From G963668435 sp963668435 (GTDB lineage Bacteria > Latescibacterota > Latescibacteria > Latescibacterales > Latescibacteraceae), in the NCBI GenBank assembly GCA_963668435.2, contig CAXXSC010000008.1, positions 1,611,482 through 1,675,481 of the forward strand: a stretch of DNA of 64,000 nt. The letters are read 5' to 3'. This document shows positions 53,209 through 60,776 of the stretch, piece by piece. Positions within the stretch are counted from its first letter, which is position 1, and each line of letters starts with the position of its first letter. Under the pieces are notes generated by a model, which saw only the letters and a list, made by a program, of their open reading frames with translations, did no database searches and had not been told where the DNA came from. Made by a program: the position numbers and the translations under genes.

Positions 53209-54207
53209 GTGCCACCTATTCTCATATCGGTTCAAAGCATTCTCGGTTTCGAGAATCAGCAGAAGATCATCAAGCGTTTTGGTGATCTCAAAACAACGGT
53301 TGTCGACGGCTTCTTTCCCGCGGAAAAACGCCGCAACAACCCCTCGCCCCTGATCAAGCTCAACGAGCTGTACGCGCCGGTCAAGGCCGTGGCGCTCTCC
53401 AGGCGCGGCGACGAACCTCAGCGTATAGATAAAGAAACGATGTCTGGTGAGGCAATTGAGCCGTTCCCTATCAATGTCTACCGCAGTATGACCGGTGCCG
53501 ATCTCAACAACTGGCGTATCTGGGACGGGAAAGGCCGTGAGGGCTTTATCGCCCGCCAGCTCGATCTCAATCGTCACACCATTCGACTCACTACCGAGGC
53601 GATGAGTGCTCAGGCGATTACCACCGGCGCGCTCGACTATCCTGTTGTCGTCGATGGAGCGCTGACGGGGAGTTATCAGTTCACGTTCGGCAGCATCACA
53701 GCGGTTTCCGTGACCACTCTGTGGAGTGCTGCCGGAGCGAAGCTTGCGGATGCGCTCAAGCCTCTGGTCGATATCCGTAAGCAGATTCAGCTTTCCGGCT
53801 ACGGCAGTTCGGTCAAGTTCATGGCGGGTGAGAAGGCGTTCTATGCGCTGGTTAATCTCGTGACGTCGCTTTCCAATGACAACAGAATTCCTGCTAAGGT
53901 CGAAGAAAACACGGTCAACATTGCCGGTAATGTCGTTCGCCTGGTCTCCGAGACCTACACCAATCCGGTATCCGGTGCTGTGGTCAAAAAGGTTCCCGAC
54001 ACGGCAGTTTACGGCTATGCCGAGGACGCGCCCCACGAGCTGATCTATTCTTCGCTGGACAATATCGACTCGAACTTTATTGCGGCCCCGTTCTGGTCAA
54101 AAGCTGTCAAGACCGAGTCCGGCAACGCGATCAAGATCATCAGCGAGTCGAAGCCGCTGCCGGTGCCGTACACTCACGCCATCGCTAAGGCAACTGTCGC
54201 CAGCTAA
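53209..54207 (+). CDS. Major capsid protein (gpE-type HK97 fold)
   Basis: 332 residues from a GTG with CGGAGG upstream. The pattern RRNNPSPLIKLNELYAPVKA, PFPINVYRSMTGADLNNWRI and VPDTAVYGYAEDAPHELIYS is that of the phage major capsid E family. It differs from the classic Mu gpT type and is found in several Mu-like phages. Confidence 0.88.
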   Translation: MPPILISVQSILGFENQQKIIKRFGDLKTTVVDGFFPAEKRRNNPSPLIKLNELYAPVKAVALSRRGDEPQRIDKETMSGEAIEPFPINVYRSMTGADLNNWRIWDGKGREGFIARQLDLNRHTIRLTTEAMSAQAITTGALDYPVVVDGALTGSYQFTFGSITAVSVTTLWSAAGAKLADALKPLVDIRKQIQLSGYGSSVKFMAGEKAFYALVNLVTSLSNDNRIPAKVEENTVNIAGNVVRLVSETYTNPVSGAVVKKVPDTAVYGYAEDAPHELIYSSLDNIDSNFIAAPFWSKAVKTESGNAIKIISESKPLPVPYTHAIAKATVAS

Positions 54208-54219
54208 GGAGTATGGTCC

Positions 54220-54657
54220 ATGTTGTATTGCACGGAAAACGATCTCAGTCCCTATCTGCTCGCGGCCTATAAAGACGCGGCCAAGTCGATGAACGCGACC
54301 ATCGTCACCGATCATATCGCCCGTGTCAGCGAGGAGATAGATATCCATATCGGGGAGCGGTACGAACTGCCGCTCCCGTCCGTGCCTGGCATCCTCAACA
54401 ATGCCGCCGCGGTCATGGTTGCCTATCGCGTTATCGGCAGCGTGACCTCCCTGGTGGACAACGAGTCATCGACTGACAATCAGTTTGTTTATCTCCAGGG
54501 TGAGTATAAGCGGGCATTGAAGCTGCTCGAATCCATCCGCGACGGCAAGATCGATCTGTTCCCCGGCACGGATGACGAGGAGCTTGTGGACGATCACAGC
54601 ATCACGGTTTCGTCACCGCCACGGCAGTTCGGCGATGATGTCCTGGGGAGGTACTGA
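54220..54657 (+). CDS. Mu gp36-like head-tail protein (DUF1320)
   Basis: 145 residues with AAGGAG upstream. NDLSPYLLAAYKDAAKSMNA, HIARVSEEIDIHIGERYELP and GVTSLVDNE-like text are DUF1320. It is a head completion or connector component. It ends one base past the start of the next gene. Confidence 0.88.
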   Translation: MLYCTENDLSPYLLAAYKDAAKSMNATIVTDHIARVSEEIDIHIGERYELPLPSVPGILNNAAAVMVAYRVIGSVTSLVDNESSTDNQFVYLQGEYKRALKLLESIRDGKIDLFPGTDDEELVDDHSITVSSPPRQFGDDVLGRY

Positions 54658-55115
54658 TGGCCGGATCGGGCTCGTCATTCAAGATGGATTTCGGCGGCTT
54701 TGACAAGGTGCTTGGCCATGCGGTCTCGCACTTCCAGGGCAAGCGGAAAGAACTCATGGAGGAATGCGGCGAGGTCATTGTCAGCGGGATCGATGATGCA
54801 TTCGAGGCCGAGACAGCCCCGGATGGCACGAAGTGGAAAAAGTCCGGACGTGCGAAAAAAGAGGCCGGGTGTACCCTTGACGACACCTCGGAGCTCCGAA
54901 ACTCCATCGGCTATGAGGCAACGGCGGATGAAGTTGCATTCGGTATAGTCGACACCAGTGCTGGCACCAATGTCGATTACGCGGTCTATCATCAGCAGCC
55001 GGAGCGTGACGGCAAGATCATGCCGAAACGCGAATTTATCGGGATTTCCGATGACACGGCCGAGGAACTCAACGACGTGTTGGATGACTTCATGCAGGAG
55101 GGCTTTCGGAGATGA
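54657..55115 (+). CDS. Virion morphogenesis protein (Phage_tail_S family)
   Basis: 152 residues. VISGIDDAFEAETAPDGTKW, LDDTSELRNSIGYEATADEV and NVDYAVYHQQPERDGKIMPK, then REFIGISDD, are the landmarks of the Mu gpG/P2 gpS tail-completion family. It overlaps the next gene by 4 bp. Confidence 0.88.
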   Translation: MAGSGSSFKMDFGGFDKVLGHAVSHFQGKRKELMEECGEVIVSGIDDAFEAETAPDGTKWKKSGRAKKEAGCTLDDTSELRNSIGYEATADEVAFGIVDTSAGTNVDYAVYHQQPERDGKIMPKREFIGISDDTAEELNDVLDDFMQEGFRR

Positions 55116-55627
55116 TTACCCTTGCGGCCACAACGATCACAACGGCGGCAACTCAGGCCGGTATAACTTCGGTGGCGGAAGGCTCCGACATGAAAGTGGT
55201 GGTTAAAAATGATAAGCTGCCCCTCCCGCGGCTGGAATATTACATGATCGATGACAACATCTCTCCCCTGGGACGCGGCCTTGTCAAAGCATCCCGCGAT
55301 CTTGAGGAGATGGTGGAAAACCGCAAGCGGCAGAAGTATCGCCGGACGCTGAAAGTCCGCGTTGTTTTGGCTGCTGATACTGAAAGCTCCTGCGAGGGAT
55401 ATTTCAAAACGTTTTTGAAAAAACTGCCGAAACACGTCAACGACGAGGACGGGATCAATGTTACGATCAAACCGAAACGGGCAACGCGACAGGGCTTCTC
55501 CCGGAAGCTCGTAGATGCAACACCGCTGAAAGAAATATCGGTCTATATCGACTTTGTCGGCGGTGTCTATACCGATGAAAGCGTTGACCTGATACCAGAT
55601 ATAACCATTACACCGGAGGTACAATAA
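55112..55627 (+). CDS. Tail terminator-like protein
   Basis: 171 residues. MKVVVKNDKLPLPRLEYYM and RRTLKVRVVLAADTESSCEG, with ISVYIDFVGGVYTDE, suggest a tail-end or gp37-type protein at this position. The product is close in length to Mu gp37. The family call is by position. Confidence 0.6.
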   Translation: MITLAATTITTAATQAGITSVAEGSDMKVVVKNDKLPLPRLEYYMIDDNISPLGRGLVKASRDLEEMVENRKRQKYRRTLKVRVVLAADTESSCEGYFKTFLKKLPKHVNDEDGINVTIKPKRATRQGFSRKLVDATPLKEISVYIDFVGGVYTDESVDLIPDITITPEVQ

Positions 55628-55977
55628 TGGCACGAAACGATGACAAGAACAAAACGCCGGCAACTCCTGCTGGCGAGGACAAAAAGACGGCTGCCGAGAC
55701 AACGACCGGCACCACCACCGCTCCGGCTGCCGAGACGAAAAAGCCGGAACCGGCAAAGGAAAAAACCACAGCGCAGAAGCGCTCGACGAAACCGGCTTCC
55801 AAGTCCGCAAAGCGGGACGTGGATGAGCTTATCGCCACACGGAACCTCCCCGCCTGGATGGGTGAGTCCATCAAGGTCTATGCGGGCTGGAAGTCCGGCA
55901 AGGAAGTCAGCGACGAGGAGTTCAAGGAGACTCTCGACAGCTGGAACAATCGCAACCAGGGCGGCGGAAAACGCTAA
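55627..55977 (+). CDS. Small Lys/Ala/Thr-rich tail-region protein
   Basis: 116 residues. The N-terminal 60 are low-complexity (Ala, Thr, Lys, Pro, Glu). A compact C-terminal domain follows: LIATRNLPAWMGESIKVYAG and WKSGKEVSDEEFKETLDSW. It corresponds to Mu gp38 in position. Its function is unknown. Confidence 0.6.
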   Translation: MARNDDKNKTPATPAGEDKKTAAETTTGTTTAPAAETKKPEPAKEKTTAQKRSTKPASKSAKRDVDELIATRNLPAWMGESIKVYAGWKSGKEVSDEEFKETLDSWNNRNQGGGKR

Positions 55978-56031
55978 TCAGCGGCGGCACTATTCCGCTC
56001 AACCATTAACCAATGAGGAGTTGAACAAGTT

Positions 56032-57714
56032 ATGGGAGACGTACTCGAATATATCATCGACGGCACATCAGGTCTCGTGCCGTCCGGTGGCCCGCAGGCG
56101 ATTGTCGCCGGTGTCTGCTCTATCGGAACGGTCGGCAACGGCTATCTGATCGGCAAGGATTCCGACCTCGACGCACTGCTCGGTGTCGGCCCGCTGGTTG
56201 ACCGTCTGCGCGATATCCTGTCGCACGGCGGCCAGAATCCAGTGCTCGTCGCGGTGCCGGTCAGCGGTAACAGCGGCGGTTACATTACGCCGGTCACACA
56301 CACGGGCACCGGCCCCGATGCCTCGGTTTCCGGCGCTGCCGCGGCCAACGGCGATTTCGTGGTCAAGATCAGCACGGCGGGCGCGCTGGCCACCGCCGAA
56401 TACCAGCTATCCGAGGACGGCGGCGCGACCTGGGGCGAGGCAACTGTCACGGCCTCCAACGGCCAGATCGCTCTCGGCACGTCCGGCGCAACGCTCGTTC
56501 TTTCCGGTGATCAGGTGCTCGATGATGAATACGCAGTCACCGTGAGGACCGCCATCGGCCCGGTCACAAAAGTCGGAACAGGCCCGGATATCACCGCCAC
56601 CGGCACACCAGTCGCCGGAGCGGAAGTCGTGCTCACGATCACCGGCGCTGGCGGCCGCAATGTTGGCACCTATCAGCTCTCAGTTGACGGTGACAACTAC
56701 GGTCCGGAAAAGACCATCCCCGCTGACGGCGATATTGCGATCGGCAGCACCGGTGTCACGATCTCGTTCCCGGATTCCGATGCGGTTATCGGGACGTACA
56801 GCTTTACCGTTCTCGCGCCGGTTCCGTCGATCTCGGCTGTGATCAGCGCAATCGAGCGCCCGCTGGAATTGTACGACGTGGACAATGTCTATGTTGTCGG
56901 CGAATCGGATGCTGTCGATTGGACTGCCGCGGCTGTCAAGGCACAGGCACTGTGGAACGCTCATCGCCCGACCTATTTCCTGATGGAAAGCCGCCTGCCC
57001 TATGACGGCGAAACCATCGACGAGTGGGTTGCCTCGCTCATCGAGGACAAAGCGTCTGTTACCGCGACGGCCACCGGCATCGTGGCGGTCTGCGCTCAGT
57101 TCGGCCAGGTCACCGATACTACCGGCAAGCGCCTCGACCGTAACTGGTGCGGGCTCCTCCAGGGGCGGCTCATTGACAGCCCGGTCCATCGTGCTCCAGC
57201 CCGTGTCAGGAGCGGCGGCATCACCGGCGTCACTTTGCCGTCGAACTGGACATCCGCAGTCCAGGCAACGCTCGAAAATGCCGGATTCATCACCGCGAAA
57301 ACCTATGCGGGGCTTACCGGTGTTTACTGGGGCGAGGACCGGACCCTTGCACCCGTGACCAGCGATTATCAGTACCTGACCGTGGTCAGGCCGGTCTACA
57401 AGGCGGTCAAGATTGCCCGCGTCCAGGCGCTCAAATCGCTCTATGACGAGGCCGGTGATGCAGCCGATACGGCCAACGCTGCCGGTATCGCCTATCTCCA
57501 GGCCAACATCGAGGCAGGGCTTTCCGCGATGACATCCGCTGTCCCGCCTGAGCTCGCCGCTTTCGAGATCGATATTCCCGCCGGACAGGATATCGTCAAC
57601 AACGGAATCGCCGTTAATATGATGCTGATCGGCATCCCGATCATCAAACAGATCAAGCTCTTTGCCAGCTATGTCTATGCCGGATCGGCGTTCGATCCGC
57701 GCCTGGCATCCTGA
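56032..57714 (+). CDS. Tail sheath protein (DUF2586) with two inserted beta repeats
   Basis: 560 residues. DUF2586 sheath parts flank two tandem domains of about 85-90 residues: first VTHTGTGPDASVSGAAAANG to YAVTVRTAIGP, second VTKVGTGPDITATGTPVAG to TYSFTVLAP. They share GTGPD, TYQLS/EYQLS and the closing SFTV pattern, so they arose by duplication. The sheath contracts to drive the tail tube. The repeats may project as surface decoration. Confidence 0.9.
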   Translation: MGDVLEYIIDGTSGLVPSGGPQAIVAGVCSIGTVGNGYLIGKDSDLDALLGVGPLVDRLRDILSHGGQNPVLVAVPVSGNSGGYITPVTHTGTGPDASVSGAAAANGDFVVKISTAGALATAEYQLSEDGGATWGEATVTASNGQIALGTSGATLVLSGDQVLDDEYAVTVRTAIGPVTKVGTGPDITATGTPVAGAEVVLTITGAGGRNVGTYQLSVDGDNYGPEKTIPADGDIAIGSTGVTISFPDSDAVIGTYSFTVLAPVPSISAVISAIERPLELYDVDNVYVVGESDAVDWTAAAVKAQALWNAHRPTYFLMESRLPYDGETIDEWVASLIEDKASVTATATGIVAVCAQFGQVTDTTGKRLDRNWCGLLQGRLIDSPVHRAPARVRSGGITGVTLPSNWTSAVQATLENAGFITAKTYAGLTGVYWGEDRTLAPVTSDYQYLTVVRPVYKAVKIARVQALKSLYDEAGDAADTANAAGIAYLQANIEAGLSAMTSAVPPELAAFEIDIPAGQDIVNNGIAVNMMLIGIPIIKQIKLFASYVYAGSAFDPRLAS

Positions 57715-57746
57715 CACAACGATCCTTTATGAGGAGGTGAAACAGA

Positions 57747-58172
57747 GTGGTTAATGGACATAAATACGATTGGGAGAGCGTAGAAATCAAGCTCCCCAAC
57801 GGTACCGCAATTGGTATCACCGATATCAACTACAATGATGAGAAGGGTATCGAAAAACGCTACGGCAAGGGCGCTGTTCCCCGTGGTTACGGCCGCAAGA
57901 ACTACAACGCCTCTGGTGACATCACTATCGACCGTGACGAATACGAGAGCCTGAAAAACGCCCTGGGCGGCACTGTCTACGGCGACAATCCGTTCCAGAT
58001 TGTAGTCTCTTACGGCAACAATGATATGCCCACGGTGACTGATACGCTCCCCGATGTTCTGATCGCCAAGCAGTCAACCGGGGCCAAGCAGGACAGCGAA
58101 AACGCCGGTGAAATGAAACTCGATCTCGAATTTCTGTCACCGATCAAGTGGGGCGGCAGAGCAGCGCAGTAA
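57747..58172 (+). CDS. Tail tube protein
   Basis: 141 residues from a GTG with GAGGAGG upstream. WESVEIKLPNGTAIGITDIN, KGAVPRGYGRKNYNASGDIT and DLEFLSPIKWGGRAAQ are typical of myovirus tube proteins paired with DUF2586 sheaths. It follows the sheath gene, as usual. Confidence 0.85.
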   Translation: MVNGHKYDWESVEIKLPNGTAIGITDINYNDEKGIEKRYGKGAVPRGYGRKNYNASGDITIDRDEYESLKNALGGTVYGDNPFQIVVSYGNNDMPTVTDTLPDVLIAKQSTGAKQDSENAGEMKLDLEFLSPIKWGGRAAQ

Positions 58173-58231
58173 AGGCCACCTGAAACCGTAATCATCTAAC
58201 GCGCGGCCCAGCCGCAGAAAGCAAAAATACA

Positions 58232-58549
58232 ATGGAAGAAAACACCAGTACAACCGGCAGCGAGGATGAGGGCACTTACATCAGCCTCAAGGCGGAATTC
58301 GAGGATTTCGCGGAAAGAGATGTCTGTGTGATCTGCCGTTTTCAGCAGCCGACTAAACCGCAGGTCCAGCGCTGCCAGAAGGAGGTCGGGAAGAATCCTG
58401 ATCGCGCTTTCCGGACGCTGATCCTGGATTGTGTTCATAAGGACGACAAGGACAGGCTCATCAGGGAAATGGACACCTATCCCGGCCTGCCGACAACGTT
58501 CGGCTCGGAGATTCTCAGGCGTTCCGGGTTCGACAGCCTGGGAAAGTAA
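58232..58549 (+). CDS. Tail assembly chaperone, frame-0 product (gpG-like)
   Basis: 105 residues, ending ...DSLGK and TAA. It lies between tube and tape measure, the place of tail chaperones. At 58540-58546 it contains the slippery heptamer G-GGA-AAG in the proper phase; a minus-one shift there opens a 64-codon extension. Confidence 0.8.
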   Translation: MEENTSTTGSEDEGTYISLKAEFEDFAERDVCVICRFQQPTKPQVQRCQKEVGKNPDRAFRTLILDCVHKDDKDRLIREMDTYPGLPTTFGSEILRRSGFDSLGK

Positions 58550-58740
58550 TACAGGCAACAATCGACGGGCTCGATGACACTGAAAAGCTCGATGCTTTGA
58601 TAGTCAGCTATCTCGGCATCGAGCCCGCCAACGATCTTGACAGCTACACGGATCAGGCCGCAAAAGCGCTTTACCTTGAGCGGCGATATTTTGAAACATT
58701 CGGTAAAATAATGGCGAAAATTATGGGAGCGGCAAAATGA
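58232..58740 (+). CDS. Tail assembly chaperone fusion made by -1 frameshift (gpGT-like)
   Basis: At G-GGA-AAG (58540-58546) a -1 slip leads into GTA ATA CAG..., open for 64 codons to TGA at 58738-58740, giving a 169-residue product. The extension reads VIQATIDGLDDTEKLDALIV, SYLGIEPANDLDSYTDQAAK and RRYFETFGKIMAKIM. The heptamer is the same one used by lambda G-GT. The tape-measure ATG overlaps the stop. Confidence 0.75.
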
Positions 58741-60776
58741 ATGAAATTTTTCGGATGCAGGCGATCATGACCTTTGGCGACTTTATCAGCGGTCCGCTGG
58801 AAGTTGTCAGGCAGCATTTCCGGGCGGCGGGAAAAGACGCTGACAGCCTGGGCGGTAAGATCACCGGTCTCGCGAAAAAAGCCGCTCCCTACGCCATTGC
58901 TTTCGGGCTCATTGCGGGTGCCATGACCGGCACCGCGATGGCCACGACGGAGACCAGTAAGGCCCTCGGGGAGCTGTCCTCCGTCGGGGTGCAAAACATG
59001 GCCGCCATGACCAGGGCGGCACAGGATTTTTCAAACCACTGGTCGGGCACCACGAAAGCGGATTTCATTTCCTCGGCCTATGACATTAAGTCGGCGATCA
59101 GCTCCCTTACCGATGAGGGTGTCGCCGAATTTACCAAGCTCGCGGCGCTCACCGGCAAGGCCACAAAAGCCACGACCGCCACGATGACGAGCCTTTTTGC
59201 CACCGGCTACGGCATTTACAAAAGCCAGTTCGCCGAGCTGTCTGACATGGAGTTCGGCGAGGTGTTCTCGGGCGGCATCGCTGCCTCGGTCAAGGGCTTC
59301 AAAACCACCGGCTCCCAGATGGCGGCCGCCATCGAAAACATCGGCGCGGCGGCAACCTCATCGAATATCGCCCTCGAGGAACAGCTTGCCGTTCTCGGCC
59401 TTTTGCAGCAGACCATGAGCGGCAGTGAAGCAGGCACCCGATACACTCAGTTTGTCAGCCAGGCTGCCAACGCCGGCAACGAACTCGGCCTTGCGTTTAC
59501 GGATGCGGCGGGCCGTCTCAAATCCATGCCTGAAATCATAGATATCATGCGGGCCACCTATGGCGACACACTCGATGAAATGGAGAAACGCCAGATCGCG
59601 AAAGCGTTCGGATCGCAAGAGGCGCTTAAGGTTGTCATTGGTATGTATGACAAGCTCGATGATCTCAACGGCGGTATTGGCGACGTTTCGGCCGCAATGG
59701 GCATGGGAACGGATTTCACCCTCGAAATGGCGCGGGCAATGAACGAGGACCTCGGCGCGAATGTTCAGACGATGAAACAGCGCATGGGGAATCTCGCACA
59801 GCTCATCGGCGCTTTTTTTGTGCCGATTGTCAATACCGCCGTTCAGTTTTTGTCATGGCTGGCCCTGGGTTTCCAGAAAGTGGCGGCGGCTATCGGCAGC
59901 AACCCGGTCCTGAAATGGACGGTGCAGATGACAGCGGTAAGCGGGATTGCGTTGTCGCTGATAGGGCTTTATGGGGCATTGACCGCCCTTCTCCCGCTGG
60001 CGATTACCATGACAAAGGGCTATGCGGTCGCGATGTGGACGGCGGCCTCGGCAACGATTACGGCGGCATGGCCGATCTATGCGGTGATCGCGGCGCTTGG
60101 CCTGCTGGTTCTTGCGTACAAAACGAATTTGCTAGGATTAGGTGATTTGCTACATGCATTTAGAATAATCTTTTTAGTAGGCATAGGTGGCACGCTCCGG
60201 TCTTGGTTCGGGACGGTCAAACTGGTGATCGACGGTGTAAGGGCCGTATTCGCCAGCCTCCGGGGCGACACCTATACTATCACCGGCGATCTTGCGGAAA
60301 AGCTCAAGGCGGGCGGCCTCGCCGGGATCGTGGATGTCCTGGCGGGTGTCCTGTACCGGCTCTGGCAGGTCATGAAGGGTGTGGGGGATGTGGCTATCAC
60401 TGTCGGGACGTCGATAATGTGGGTGCTTTGGCCCGCTTGGAAACTTCTGACCGGTTCGATAGGTGGTGTTGCAGCGTATTTTCAAGACCTTTATGCTGCA
60501 ATGTCTTCTGTGATTACTCCTTTTATCAAACTCTTTGGTCTTGTTGACCCAAAACTGTGGAGAGTATTCGGTTTCGTCATCGGGAGCATTGTTGTAACGG
60601 CATTACTTCCTTTCATTGGCACTATTGCGCTGGCAATTACAAAAATAACAGCCATTCTGCTCGCTATCCGTGTAACCATAGGAGTATTCCAATTATTAGG
60701 CTCAGCTGTCAGTGGGGTGATAGTATCCATAGTTAATTTTGTCACGGAAGCTATGCAGCTTGGGAGGAATCACTGA
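58737..60776 (+). CDS. Tape measure protein, N-terminal part
   Basis: 679 residues. It begins with the usual phage TMP domain (ATTETSKALGELSSVGVQNM, AYDIKSAISSLTDEGVAEFT, SNIALEEQLAVLGLLQQTMS) and has several membrane-like segments at about 380-680. It ends at EAMQLGRNH where the +1 frame continues as GGITDILKSIIDGFNSI. The following ORF is probably the rest of the same protein. The segments near 60120-60180 and 60476-60760 are more AT-rich than the rest. Confidence 0.85.
   Translation: MNEIFRMQAIMTFGDFISGPLEVVRQHFRAAGKDADSLGGKITGLAKKAAPYAIAFGLIAGAMTGTAMATTETSKALGELSSVGVQNMAAMTRAAQDFSNHWSGTTKADFISSAYDIKSAISSLTDEGVAEFTKLAALTGKATKATTATMTSLFATGYGIYKSQFAELSDMEFGEVFSGGIAASVKGFKTTGSQMAAAIENIGAAATSSNIALEEQLAVLGLLQQTMSGSEAGTRYTQFVSQAANAGNELGLAFTDAAGRLKSMPEIIDIMRATYGDTLDEMEKRQIAKAFGSQEALKVVIGMYDKLDDLNGGIGDVSAAMGMGTDFTLEMARAMNEDLGANVQTMKQRMGNLAQLIGAFFVPIVNTAVQFLSWLALGFQKVAAAIGSNPVLKWTVQMTAVSGIALSLIGLYGALTALLPLAITMTKGYAVAMWTAASATITAAWPIYAVIAALGLLVLAYKTNLLGLGDLLHAFRIIFLVGIGGTLRSWFGTVKLVIDGVRAVFASLRGDTYTITGDLAEKLKAGGLAGIVDVLAGVLYRLWQVMKGVGDVAITVGTSIMWVLWPAWKLLTGSIGGVAAYFQDLYAAMSSVITPFIKLFGLVDPKLWRVFGFVIGSIVVTALLPFIGTIALAITKITAILLAIRVTIGVFQLLGSAVSGVIVSIVNFVTEAMQLGRNH

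Noticed and set aside
52948..54036. A 362-codon leftward frame over the capsid genes
   Set aside because: Antisense to the major capsid gene; no ribosome site or motif.
56680..57717. A 345-codon leftward frame over the sheath gene
   Set aside because: Antisense shadow in a region of high coding GC; the sheath gene explains the openness.
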